A stretch of 64,000 nucleotides of DNA from the NCBI RefSeq assembly GCF_002218085.1, contig NZ_BDUC01000003.1, positions 1 to 64,000 of the forward strand, in the 5' to 3' direction. This DNA comes from Tolypothrix sp. NIES-4075 (GTDB lineage: Bacteria; Cyanobacteriota; Cyanobacteriia; Cyanobacteriales; Nostocaceae). The notes under the pieces were generated by a model. It was given only the letters and a program-made list of their open reading frames with translations. It was not told the DNA's origin and did no database searches. The position numbers and the translations under genes are program-made. Positions 53,894 to 62,622 of the stretch are shown piece after piece (within the stretch, counting starts at the first letter, position 1; each line of letters opens with the position of its first letter).

Positions 53894-53988
53894 GCACTCA
53901 GCCGCAACCCCAAGCGCATCCTATTAAATAAACTTATCACGAACAGCAAAGCGCTTTTTTGAACCAGATACTCTAATTGCCTTCTTGA

Positions 53989-54081
53989 TAGGACTTACGC
54001 ACTCCTTCATGAATAACGAACCGCCAAGGCACGAAGGACACGAAGGAATAGGAGTTTGAGAGATATTTTGCGTAAGTCCTA
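53989..54081. mobile_element. 93-bp MITE-like element
   Basis: TAGGACTTACGCA (53989-54001) and TGCGTAAGTCCTA (54069-54081) are perfect 13-bp terminal inverted repeats around about 67 bp of non-coding DNA with short AAGGCACGAAGGACACGAAG repeats. The same terminal sequence occurs alone at 11299-11311. It fits a small non-autonomous element. Confidence 0.65.
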
Positions 54082-54132
54082 CTTGATTTAATTTTGGATA
54101 AAGTCGAGCTTAGAGGATGTTTTCAAAGTCCT

Positions 54133-55815
54133 TTACCAAAGTTGTTGAAAACCACCCGATCGCTTTTGTTGAGAATTGAGAAATTCCACAAACTGCTGTG
54201 ATTCGTCGGAATCATCAGGGAAAATTGTTAAAAGTTCTAAATATTGTCTAGTTTGCCTCGAAATAGGTTTACCATTAGGGTCTTCAGGATTTTTCACTAA
54301 TCGCACCAGTGGATACATCCGATGCCATAATCGACCGATTCGTCCCATTTGTCCGGTAATCGACGAACGATAAATCGAACCTTCTTGTTGTACTCCGCGA
54401 ATCTCCTCTTGATATGGTTGATGTAACCAAAAAATAGCTTCGCTATCTTCTGCGTCGTTAGCTTCCCGTCCCCATACTTGAACTGTATCGTGATGCCATG
54501 CTTCTCGCCAAGGTGCTTTTTGAGCAGGATTGGGAGTTATACTTTGAAGTTGCATCCAATCTTGGGCTGTTTGCCTTACTTTATTGATAAATCCACCCAC
54601 TTGCTCTAATTTGCGTACTTGCACGTCTGTAATGAGCGATCGCTCTCCCAACCATTGCCAATGACAACCAATTAGAGATTTATATTCGTTTTCATAGTAT
54701 TCTTCATAGAATAAGCGATGATCTGCCCTTCGCCAAGATTTACCAAAGCCACCAAAAACCATCGCAAATCTAGTTAAAGCTGCAATCAATTTTTTCAGTG
54801 CTTCTTCATGTTCTGGGTTAGGTAGTTTTTTCGCTAATAACCAGGTTAATTCACCTTCTAAATTATATGTCGGTTGGATATAACCTGCTCTCCCAAAGCT
54901 TCCGGGATTATCCTTGAGAACCTGGAAACTCATTCCTAATAATCCAATGATTGCCTCACCTTGAATACCACCAAATAATTGATTAACAATTCTATCTGCC
55001 GTATCTGCGTTGGTCAGTCCCCCAAAAATCCGTAACGCATGACCTCGCACTGCTGCCCGGAAAATATTTGCCCGAAATTCCCCCGTCCCATCAATCAGCT
55101 TGGCTGCTTGCCCTTGACCTTTTAATTTTGTACGGTAAAGTACATTACCAGTATGCTTTTCCGGCTGTCCGTACCCAGCACAAACACGGCTACCAATGCC
55201 TGTAGAAATGGCTTTTTCCCAAATATTCCAGATTGTTTCCCACTCTGAGTCTTCTAATGGGGTGTTACTAGAAATACCAAATCTCAGTTCGGGTTTATGT
55301 AGAGAAATCTGAATAAAAGCACCCCCATCTTTGTGACTTGATTTAACTTGCCAATTTTGCTGGGGGTGAACGATATCTACCAAATCTTCAGTCCAATGAG
55401 TGTTGGTAGGATAACCACCATGAAAGCGTAAAATACCAGGTTTAAAATCATTATCTGGGAGGGATTTTCCACAATAGCGATCGCGTTGTTCATTTGTACA
55501 AGCACGACGGAATATACCCTTCATACTACTACCAGGATAAAATGCCCAGCCTCTTGCACCAATTACAGGACGAATTACACCATCATCTTGTCCGCTATTG
55601 GTAATAAATCGCCAGGTTAAATTATATGTGCGAGTTTGCACAAATTTCGCAGGTTCGGGAAGTTGAGGATAAGTCTTTTCTACCCATTCTGATGCCCAAC
55701 GTGTAGCGTCTTGCTCTTGGGCACCGGGAATTAGTCGTTGAATTTGGCAGCGTCCTCCAATTTGTGCCCGAAACATCATCGGCACTTTTTTGGCTGGGTC
55801 GGGAATTACAGTCAT
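54133..55815 (-). CDS. Two-RAMP protein, Cmr6-like plus Cmr1-like
   Basis: The product has 560 residues, too long for plain Cmr6. The first RAMP (about 1-215) has the glycine motif WAFYPGSSMKGIFRRACTNE and closing loop IGSRVCAGYGQPE. The second (about 225-385) starts FRANIFRAAVRGHALRIFGG and has VNQLFGGIQGEAIIG and VFGGFGKSWRRADHRLF. This recalls Cmr1, with its Arg-Gly helix and FGG/FGS pattern. No separate cmr1 is found in the locus. It overlaps cmr5 by 4 bp. The assignment of the halves is by motif only. Confidence 0.7.
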   Translation of the reverse strand: MTVIPDPAKKVPMMFRAQIGGRCQIQRLIPGAQEQDATRWASEWVEKTYPQLPEPAKFVQTRTYNLTWRFITNSGQDDGVIRPVIGARGWAFYPGSSMKGIFRRACTNEQRDRYCGKSLPDNDFKPGILRFHGGYPTNTHWTEDLVDIVHPQQNWQVKSSHKDGGAFIQISLHKPELRFGISSNTPLEDSEWETIWNIWEKAISTGIGSRVCAGYGQPEKHTGNVLYRTKLKGQGQAAKLIDGTGEFRANIFRAAVRGHALRIFGGLTNADTADRIVNQLFGGIQGEAIIGLLGMSFQVLKDNPGSFGRAGYIQPTYNLEGELTWLLAKKLPNPEHEEALKKLIAALTRFAMVFGGFGKSWRRADHRLFYEEYYENEYKSLIGCHWQWLGERSLITDVQVRKLEQVGGFINKVRQTAQDWMQLQSITPNPAQKAPWREAWHHDTVQVWGREANDAEDSEAIFWLHQPYQEEIRGVQQEGSIYRSSITGQMGRIGRLWHRMYPLVRLVKNPEDPNGKPISRQTRQYLELLTIFPDDSDESQQFVEFLNSQQKRSGGFQQLW

Positions 55816-56216
55816 TGATTGTTTCCTTTATAACGTTGCGTCCACCAAACAATACAGTCGCAAAGCTGGGTTAAAACTGCCAAAGCAACTCGCTGTTCGT
55901 CTATTTTTAACTTCCATAGTTCGTCAGACATTGCTTGAATTTGGTTGACATTATTGGCATTAACTGGTTCATTAGGAATTAAAACCCCCGCTTGTTCCAT
56001 AACCCCCACTAGTGCGTCCCAAGTTTCTTTCCAATATGCAGACTTCTCTGGTTCCTTAGCTTGCAAACGCAGATGTTCACCCCAAAAACGCTCTAACCCG
56101 TAAGCAACAGCCATACGCATTTTATACGACTGATTGAGAGACTTTTCATCGCGCTTTTTGGCAGAGAGTACCAATTTTTGCGCTTCCCTGTCTAAATCGT
56201 AAGATTTCCAACCCAT
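55812..56216 (-). CDS. cmr5: Cmr5 small subunit
   Basis: The helical product of about 134 residues starts MGWKSYDLDREAQKLVLSAK and contains RMAVAYGLERFWGEHLRLQA and DEQRVALAVLTQLCDCIVWW. Position between cmr4 and the Cmr6-like gene, size and helicity fit Cmr5, which lines the crRNA-target groove. The ATG at 56216 starts 2 bp from the cmr4 stop. A longer frame to 56249 would overlap cmr4 and is not needed. Confidence 0.78.
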   Translation of the reverse strand: MGWKSYDLDREAQKLVLSAKKRDEKSLNQSYKMRMAVAYGLERFWGEHLRLQAKEPEKSAYWKETWDALVGVMEQAGVLIPNEPVNANNVNQIQAMSDELWKLKIDEQRVALAVLTQLCDCIVWWTQRYKGNNQ

Positions 56217-56218
56217 AA

Positions 56219-57025
56219 TTAATAGTCTCCTGCTAATCTGACTCGACAATGACCAAATCCAATGGACTCCAAACCACCAAAATATAATTCTTGGGATGTT
56301 TTTTCACCAAAAGGTTTCCAACCTTTTTCCTTCAAAGCAACGGGAAATATCAAAATACTTCCTTCCGGTAAAGCTTCGACGTTAAAAAATGCTTTTCCAT
56401 CCACCCTTTTCTCATCATCTGCTAACTTCACCCGACTTTGACGATAAAGCCCCATATCGTGCAACATGGCGATATCATTGTCAGCAACTACCAGCAAATT
56501 ATCGGTATTTAAATCAGCATCGGTTGGTATCCAATCTGAGAGATTATCTTCATGTTCAATTTCGATAAAACCCAGGTTGAAAAAGAGAACTCGGTGATTA
56601 GTCCCAACTTGACGACTTTGGAGAGCTTTCGGTGCTGTATATGGCTTGGGTAAATCTGCGTTGATACCAGCAACTAGCTTGTAGCGTTTGAGTAACCGAG
56701 GACATGTAACCCATATAATTGGTTGACCGGGACAAAATACTGGTAGCCATACCAAAGAAGCATATTCAAATTTTACACTAGCTTCGGTCGTGGCATTTTC
56801 TGCTCCTAGTGTAGCTTCATGACCATACCATTGACTTTCTGAACCTTTTTCATGCGATCGCATATCTGCTCTAAATCTACCCCGAATCGAACTACCAGGA
56901 ATAATCCCCGTTTGGGTAAATTGGTCGCGGAAAATCAAGTTTAAATTACCCGTTTCTTCTCCCGCACTAGCTCCAATATGCAGAGGTGCTAAGGTTTCAA
57001 TGATGCCGTATGCTTTGTGATACAT
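56219..57025 (-). CDS. cmr4: Cmr4 backbone RAMP, catalytic Asp apparently replaced
   Basis: The product of about 268 residues starts YGIIETLAPLHIGASAGEET and has the RAMP motif GIIPGSSIRGRFRADM and a C-terminal LYFGGLESIGFGHCRV loop. It is a Cmr4/Cas7 backbone subunit. Aligned by the FRD...PGSS stretch to Csm3 in this window, the catalytic Asp (Csm3 Asp41) falls on Leu28 in GNLNLIFRD. Target-RNA cutting may therefore be lost. I choose the ATG at 57025; a TTG-started longer frame adds residues of low-complexity origin. The gene lies 1.5 kb from cmr3, so the operon is broken. Confidence 0.85.
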   Translation of the reverse strand: MYHKAYGIIETLAPLHIGASAGEETGNLNLIFRDQFTQTGIIPGSSIRGRFRADMRSHEKGSESQWYGHEATLGAENATTEASVKFEYASLVWLPVFCPGQPIIWVTCPRLLKRYKLVAGINADLPKPYTAPKALQSRQVGTNHRVLFFNLGFIEIEHEDNLSDWIPTDADLNTDNLLVVADNDIAMLHDMGLYRQSRVKLADDEKRVDGKAFFNVEALPEGSILIFPVALKEKGWKPFGEKTSQELYFGGLESIGFGHCRVRLAGDY

Positions 57026-57308
57026 TTTAAGATTTTGGGTTTTGGATTTGAGATTTTGGATGTAGTGGCGTGACACAGCCAAAATACTACATGATCAAAT
57101 TGCCTAAACATATGAAAAATAAGTGTTTAGTCAACTTTTCTATTGCATTAGTTTAGTCGTGTCATGTCAGTAGGATGCATTAGCGGGTAGCTGTAAAAGT
57201 TAGGTTCCAAGATGTATTGTGATAAAAGAAAGAGAAACGTAGCGAGAGCATTTTTATAATTCCCTTTTTGACTACGTTTACCCCTTCTTTAATATCCAAG
57301 TATTAAAT

Positions 57309-57590
57309 TCAAGGCTTCAGTATCTCTTCTATTGATAGCCAGATAACAACAGATGCACCCACTAAGAGGGTGATGGTATCATCGCCTAACAACCTCATCA
57401 AATGCTGCGAAGTCAATGCTTTGTAAATGATGCTGCTACCTGTTACAACTCCAAAAGCACTAATTATGACCCTGAGAAACTGCGTTAACCCCAATTGCCA
57501 GGGTCTTCCCGAAAAAACTGCAATAACTAGATTACAGGCAATATAGAAAAGAATTATCCCGATCCAAAATATTAACGTGCGTTGAGACAT
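57309..57590 (-). CDS. 93-residue membrane protein inside the cmr locus
   Basis: The product is three likely membrane helices: LIFWIGIILFYIACNLVIAV, FLRVIISAFGVVTGSSIIY and ITLLVGASVVIWLSIEEIL. I know no family for it. GGAGG lies 6 bases before the ATG, so it is probably translated. It sits between cmr3 and cmr4 on the same strand. It could be a membrane effector or partner of the type III system, or a passenger gene. Confidence 0.6.
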   Translation of the reverse strand: MSQRTLIFWIGIILFYIACNLVIAVFSGRPWQLGLTQFLRVIISAFGVVTGSSIIYKALTSQHLMRLLGDDTITLLVGASVVIWLSIEEILKP

Positions 57591-58084
57591 AAAGCCTCCA
57601 TGTACGTATCTAGCTTGTAAACGTAGAGAATATTCAATTCACACGGAAAACCGATGTTGCAAGCAATGCTATACGAACAGATCGTATAAAAGTCCAAGCA
57701 CTGCCGGATATAGAACATCGTGTCATGCAAAATTGAACGCAAGCTTGATAGGTAACGTAAAAGGCTATTTGACCTTAGTGTCAAAAATATTACGAATTTA
57801 TACTTCCGTTCGATTGTTGTAGCGTCCTTCTGTTGGACAACCTGTGGAAGCACACTTGAAAGCACATGAGTTTCTACATGAAACCCAATATTAGCTGTTT
57901 CTTGGTTTAGTTTGTTATTCACGTTGATATTTCTCTGCGTACCTGTAAAACGTTTATCAGCGATACTGGAAAATCCTCCAGAATCGGTTAAGACTACCCT
58001 TTTCATGTAAAAATCTGTACCTGTGAAACGTTTATCAGCGATACTGGGAAATCCTCCAGAATCCGTTAAGACTACCTTTTTCAT
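57572..58084 (-). CDS. Hypothetical protein with a tandem-duplicated N-terminus
   Basis: The 170-residue product starts MKKVVLTDSGGFPSIADKRF and repeats the same unit 26 residues later (MKRVVLTDSGGFSSIADKRF). At DNA level two 67-bp copies, 57940-58006 and 58018-58084, differ at 4 positions, so the duplication is recent. The C-terminal half (about 95-170) has an odd composition and may be out of frame. TTAGGAG precedes the ATG. No family is recognised. Confidence 0.45.
   Translation of the reverse strand: MKKVVLTDSGGFPSIADKRFTGTDFYMKRVVLTDSGGFSSIADKRFTGTQRNINVNNKLNQETANIGFHVETHVLSSVLPQVVQQKDATTIERKYKFVIFLTLRSNSLLRYLSSLRSILHDTMFYIRQCLDFYTICSYSIACNIGFPCELNILYVYKLDTYMEALCLNAR
57940..58084 (-). 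repeat. Recent 78-bp tandem duplication
   Basis: Two 67-bp copies are separated by 11 bp. A third, partial trace (TACCTGTGATACGCTTATC) lies at 58318-58336 upstream of the gene. The unit contains a start codon each time, so either copy could initiate translation. Confidence 0.85.
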
Positions 58085-58491
58085 ACGAAAGACTCCTAAT
58101 TTAGATATAACTCAGTATATAGCACATTTCGTTTGGGTAAAAGTCAAAAAAATAACTTGATGTTCAAAATTTATTTTAAGTAATGCGAATAAATATTAAG
58201 ATTTAATATTTATGTAACTAAAATTTAAGTTAAGATAATGTTAATGAAATCAATAATATGGTTTCCCCCACAACTTGGGTTAAAGTTGATTAGTTGGAAA
58301 CAAGATAAAAAATAGCGTACCTGTGATACGCTTATCCAAAAACATAGCTAAATAGCAAGAGTGATTAAACATAAAATATTACTCTTGCTGTTAGTTATTG
58401 TTTCAAATAGTTATTTACTTAAAATTTTAATGTAGAAACATTTCATGAAATGCTTCTACATCGTTTGCAGCAGATATTTAATCTATATTTT
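58085..58491. other. Gap after cmr3 with a terminator and a partial repeat copy
   Basis: No gene is seen. The stretch holds the near-perfect palindrome after cmr3 (listed separately), the partial repeat copy at 58318-58336, and AT-rich DNA that likely contains the promoter of the duplicated gene. Confidence 0.4.
58430..58461 (-). terminator. Probable terminator after cmr3
   Basis: ATGTAGAAACATTTCA (58430-58445) and TGAAATGCTTCTACAT (58446-58461) form a 16-bp-arm inverted repeat with one mismatch. On the transcribed minus strand a TTAAAATTTT stretch follows. It lies just past the cmr3 stop and should stop or weaken read-through to the lower genes. Confidence 0.65.
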
Positions 58492-59604
58492 TTACGTGAT
58501 CGCACTTGGTAAAGGTAGCGCTAACCCACATCCCCAGCGTTTGAGTGATGGTCCTTCTTGGGGGAACCAATTGTCATCCCAATCTTGCCAAGCTTGATTT
58601 ATTCCTTCTTCCAACACGTAAACAGTACCGGCAGGAACCGCATAACGTCCTCTAGAAAGCAGCTTCGTGTCACCTTTCCCACCCAAGCGGTAACGAAAGG
58701 GTATGGGACGATCGGTGAAAAGTGCTTCTACTTTCCAAACTGTACCTTCGTTGATTTCTTCATCTTGATTCTTAGCTGTTTGCAAACAAATAGGTTCTCG
58801 TTTCGATAAACGATTGGAACCCCAAACCGCAGGTGTAATTAAGGCAAAAGCATTTCCTACGGCTTTTTTTAACAAATTAGCGATCGCACTACAAATAGGT
58901 TCGCATCGTACATCAACCATATGTCCCTCACCACCAAACCGATACCAACCAGGTTCAAGTTTGGTGTTGGAGAGATAAACTAAACCAGTACCAGTTTCCA
59001 TTTGCACTGAGTTTTCCAGAAACAAACTCCCTTGCGTTTCGTGATTTCTAATAACATGTCGTTCATGCAGTTCTAGACGTGGGTGTAAATGTGCTAAAAA
59101 CTTCCAGGGGTTTTTCTTAACTACTTTAGGTTTATTCCAGTCATTAATAGCTAACCAAGTATTACTCTCGTATTTTTCATTTGGACTTTCACCTTGTTGA
59201 TTTAGCCATACTTTTTTTTCACTTTTCCAGCTTAATTTATCTACGATTTTTCCATATTTTTTCCCAGCTTCAACTTTAACTAAATAGTTGCGTGGAGTCG
59301 GTACATAAAAGTTCTGGTTGCTTGACGTTAATTCGTCTACATTCCCCCAAAATGGTCCAGCTAACATCAAATCGCGGATATCTGCATCTTTACAACAAGC
59401 TGCAAACAAACCTGATAAAGTCGCAGCACTGGGAGGAAAACTACTACCAGAACGTCCTACCAAGTTTTCTGGTGATAGAAATCTTCCCGAACTACCGTAG
59501 AGTAAACCCAAGGGTTCGATGATAATTAGATGTGTAAAGGGAGAACGGGGAGGAAGATATTTTGGTTCTTTGGATGTGTTTTCTGTGGTTTCTATTGCTG
59601 ACAT
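58492..59604 (-). CDS. cmr3: Cmr3, Cas5-like RAMP subunit
   Basis: The 370-residue product has the Cmr3 pattern: HLIIIEPLGLLYGSSGRFLS, then SFPPSAATLSGLFAACCKDA (the PP-x-T-x-GAL-like helix) and NFYVPTPRNYL. The end is GWYRFGGEGHMVDV and RWGCGLALPLPSA. Cmr3 docks on Cas10/Cmr2 and holds the crRNA 5' tag. Its start overlaps the cas10 stop by 13 bp. It is the last gene before the terminator. Confidence 0.87.
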   Translation of the reverse strand: MSAIETTENTSKEPKYLPPRSPFTHLIIIEPLGLLYGSSGRFLSPENLVGRSGSSFPPSAATLSGLFAACCKDADIRDLMLAGPFWGNVDELTSSNQNFYVPTPRNYLVKVEAGKKYGKIVDKLSWKSEKKVWLNQQGESPNEKYESNTWLAINDWNKPKVVKKNPWKFLAHLHPRLELHERHVIRNHETQGSLFLENSVQMETGTGLVYLSNTKLEPGWYRFGGEGHMVDVRCEPICSAIANLLKKAVGNAFALITPAVWGSNRLSKREPICLQTAKNQDEEINEGTVWKVEALFTDRPIPFRYRLGGKGDTKLLSRGRYAVPAGTVYVLEEGINQAWQDWDDNWFPQEGPSLKRWGCGLALPLPSAIT

Positions 59605-61376
59605 AGGTGAAATCCCACTTTTGCAAGGTTAATTATCCAGTTGTTTAAAGCTTGGTTAACTTTGGTTTGGTCTACTTCTTGAGAATTTTCTTTGTGGTAG
59701 TTTTTATCTTCACCTAAAATTCCCGAATCAATCTTGGTTAAATCTGCTTTTTCTGGATGTAATTGCTTGTGCTTGTTTTTAACCATATCTACATACTTCT
59801 TTGAAAAATATATCTCCAGCAAACCCATCGCAACATCTGTACTATCATCATCGAAAGCATGACGGGATTCTAAAACAGCGACATCGTTATATATGTGCGT
59901 CCAGTTTTGTTTCCCCTCGCGATCGCAATAATTCCACAGCAAACCAGCTTCCAATAGCCACCAAGGACACACCCACTCTAAATAATTACCGTTGTTAAAT
60001 AAAATACGAAAAGCAATCCTATCTCGTCCGTTATTTTTGGCAGATTTCTCAGCTAAACGACAATGTTGCAATACATCCCGTTGCGGAATATCGGGTGAAG
60101 CCCAAACAAAACCAACACTGACAGTAATTTTCTTTTCCTCTGCCTTGACTTTGCCCTCATTCCAAGTATCATGTTTAAAGCTAGAGAAGAATTTTACACA
60201 ATCCGTTGCATCTTTTCTTTCATAAAAAACACCTAAAAAATCATCACCCCCTGCATAAACAACACGCCAATTTGCGATAGCTTTACTTTTGGGTAAATTT
60301 TTAAAATAATCACCCCATTTTCTCATCTCTGTACTAAATTCTTTTGTTTTATCGGATTCTTCAGATTTATTGGCAAAACTTTTCAGGTAATCACCAGCTT
60401 TGTCCCCATCTCCTTGAAACCAACCTTGAAAAAACTTATTTTGCTCTAATTGCTGTTTGTCATTAATTAGCTTTGTTTTTTTAAATCTGTTTAAATCAGT
60501 GAAGCGCTGAGGATTAAGGTCTTCTGATAGTTTTTCAAATTCATTTAAGAGTTTGTTATCCTGAAAACACTTATTAAACCGTTCCTTTAATTTTTCTGCA
60601 ACTGCTTTATGGGTAATCAATCGCTTGATTAACTCCGGAAGACTCAATTCTTCATCTGGGTCGATAAAAGATTCCCCATACTCTTTACTACGTTGAACTT
60701 TTTCATCACCAGAAAAATTCAACCCTGGAGTTAAATCAATAAATGATTCCCCTAATTTTTCGCTGAGTGCTTTGTAAAAAGCTGTGACATCTTTCTTTTC
60801 TTGCTGATAATCGTAGTTGCGAGGATCGGAAATTTGACCCAGTTTAGGATATGCGATCGCATCTGCACCAGAAAGGGTAGAACTCTCTCCCTGCCAGTTT
60901 ATCCCAGTCCAGTCACGCCAGCGTTTTTTCTCATTCAACTTTTCCCTAACTTTACTTATACTCTCATTTGGATTACCTTGAACCCAGAAAAACTCCCATG
61001 CATACTTTGTCCACAAACCCCAACTTCTTCTCCAAGGTTTATAATCAACTTTGATATTTTCGACATCTTCGACATTTTCTTCAACCCATTCGCGGCAAGT
61101 TTCCGTAACGCATTTCCAAGCTTTATTTAGTGCAGACTCTGCATCTTCCTCTGGAAAATTACCATCAATAATAATCTGGTTAGGCATACCCTGAGTGATA
61201 TTTATGGAAGCTGGAGAAACAACTTCACAACCATATTGTTTTGCAGCGTTACAAATCACCCAAGATAAATATGAAAGTAGATAAGAACTTCCATACAAAT
61301 CTCGCAACTTACGCGATTTCTCGATAAACCCCTGCACAGGTGCAAAGGTGATTATAGTGTAGATTTGATTCGTCAT
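59592..61376 (-). CDS. cmr2: Cas10/Cmr2, compact and HD-less, with cyclase motif
   Basis: The 594-residue product starts at once with the first palm-like domain (YTIITFAPVQGFIEKSRKLR, then LRDLYGSSYLLSYLSWVICN), so there is no room for an N-terminal HD nuclease. The second palm has RVVYAGGDDFLGVFYERKDA with GGDD at about 376-379 and EKSAKNNGRDRIAFR. No clear zinc Cys cluster is seen. It should make cyclic oligoadenylates when the complex binds RNA. It is read with cmr3, with the csx3 gene upstream after about 250 bp. Confidence 0.92.
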   Translation of the reverse strand: MTNQIYTIITFAPVQGFIEKSRKLRDLYGSSYLLSYLSWVICNAAKQYGCEVVSPASINITQGMPNQIIIDGNFPEEDAESALNKAWKCVTETCREWVEENVEDVENIKVDYKPWRRSWGLWTKYAWEFFWVQGNPNESISKVREKLNEKKRWRDWTGINWQGESSTLSGADAIAYPKLGQISDPRNYDYQQEKKDVTAFYKALSEKLGESFIDLTPGLNFSGDEKVQRSKEYGESFIDPDEELSLPELIKRLITHKAVAEKLKERFNKCFQDNKLLNEFEKLSEDLNPQRFTDLNRFKKTKLINDKQQLEQNKFFQGWFQGDGDKAGDYLKSFANKSEESDKTKEFSTEMRKWGDYFKNLPKSKAIANWRVVYAGGDDFLGVFYERKDATDCVKFFSSFKHDTWNEGKVKAEEKKITVSVGFVWASPDIPQRDVLQHCRLAEKSAKNNGRDRIAFRILFNNGNYLEWVCPWWLLEAGLLWNYCDREGKQNWTHIYNDVAVLESRHAFDDDSTDVAMGLLEIYFSKKYVDMVKNKHKQLHPEKADLTKIDSGILGEDKNYHKENSQEVDQTKVNQALNNWIINLAKVGFHLCQQ

Positions 61377-61623
61377 TGTAGGTTCAAATTACTTTCTGAA
61401 GATGCTGGTTTTTAACTAAATTTTGTGAAGACTTGTAATCTCTGTAATGCCATCATTACCCCGAAAACTGTTGATTTTTGAATTTATACGCCAAATTCAC
61501 AGCCTAAAGACTAGTCTAATTTATACAAGAGTATTAAATATTACATCCCCCCATAATCTCTTTTTCGCATAAAAACGCCTGTTTAGGATTAATATTCAAT
61601 ATTTAATATTTCTTCAAAACTTC

Positions 61624-62622
61624 TTAACATTTCGTCAAATGAATCAAAACTTTAGCTAATGCTTGCACCATCGGACGATTTGATAGATTCTCTCCCCGCT
61701 TCAAACTATGAACGCTACCTGTAAGCAAAGGTGCTTTTTCGAGTAATTCGCTTGTTTTCTCTTGCCAACCATCAGCGAAGAAAACTTCATCTTCCACAGC
61801 ATCTAACTGACTGTGAATCTTTGCAATGATTTTTAGCCCTAGGAGTTGACAAAAATCTTCCCACTCTGCAAATTTATTTATATCTCCCGACAAAATAATT
61901 GCATGAGTTGCTTCTTTCATGATTATTTCGTTTTCTGGTGAAGTTTTGCCGCCAACATCAATAATATTTATTAACTGGTTCGCACTTTTTACCCATTTAG
62001 CCGCTTCTTCTGCAAACTTTGGGGTAACATCTGCTTTATTGTTGCGTTTGCAGTCCTTGGCTACTGATTCATTATTTTCATAAGCTTCTTGATGCCAAGA
62101 CCCTTCCCCATCAGGACAAGCTGTGATTACATAGGGGTAAGGTGCCCCTAAATTACCCAAGATTGCTTTTTTCAAACCATCCCGCAAACAGGATTTACCC
62201 GCTTGCGGTGGTCCGCACAAGACTACTTTGATAAGCGATCGCTCTGGTTGCTTTTCTTCAGTTTCAATCAAATCTCCCACTTTATACTCTGCGGAACCGT
62301 GTGCAGAGGTGACAATATAGGTTTTGTGTCTGATAGCACCATTTGGTGTACTGATTTTACTGCCTAATTTGGGGTCGAGGACAGCGACTACTGAGTATAA
62401 ATGTACGAGTTTGTGAGAAAGGACGTAAGCAACAGCGACAGTTTGGGGACCGTCAATTAAAATACACTTTCCTCCCGGAATTTCCCCCGAATCAATCATT
62501 TGGTTTAATACTTCCAGCGCATCTTTAACAATGCGATCGCCTTGTGCAGGAAGATTACGATTAAACCCAACGTGCAATACTTCACCTTTTAACTCTATCT
62601 GGTAGCTGTGCATACTCTGCAT
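61624..62622 (-). CDS. csx3: Csx3 (Crn3-like ring nuclease) fused to a P-loop ATPase, III-B-like locus
   Basis: The 332-residue product is diverged from, but built like, the one at 20723-21676. The Csx3 part spans about 1-120, with KCILIDGPQTVAVAYVLSH (His70) and SVVAVLDPKLGSKI (Asp83). The ATPase part has Walker A GPPQAGKS at 137-144 and NQLINIIDVGGKTSPENE. It should degrade cyclic tetra-adenylate made by the neighbouring Cas10. It lies upstream of cas10 on the same strand. That each type III locus has its own copy suggests close pairing with its Cas10. Confidence 0.85.
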   Translation of the reverse strand: MQSMHSYQIELKGEVLHVGFNRNLPAQGDRIVKDALEVLNQMIDSGEIPGGKCILIDGPQTVAVAYVLSHKLVHLYSVVAVLDPKLGSKISTPNGAIRHKTYIVTSAHGSAEYKVGDLIETEEKQPERSLIKVVLCGPPQAGKSCLRDGLKKAILGNLGAPYPYVITACPDGEGSWHQEAYENNESVAKDCKRNNKADVTPKFAEEAAKWVKSANQLINIIDVGGKTSPENEIIMKEATHAIILSGDINKFAEWEDFCQLLGLKIIAKIHSQLDAVEDEVFFADGWQEKTSELLEKAPLLTGSVHSLKRGENLSNRPMVQALAKVLIHLTKC

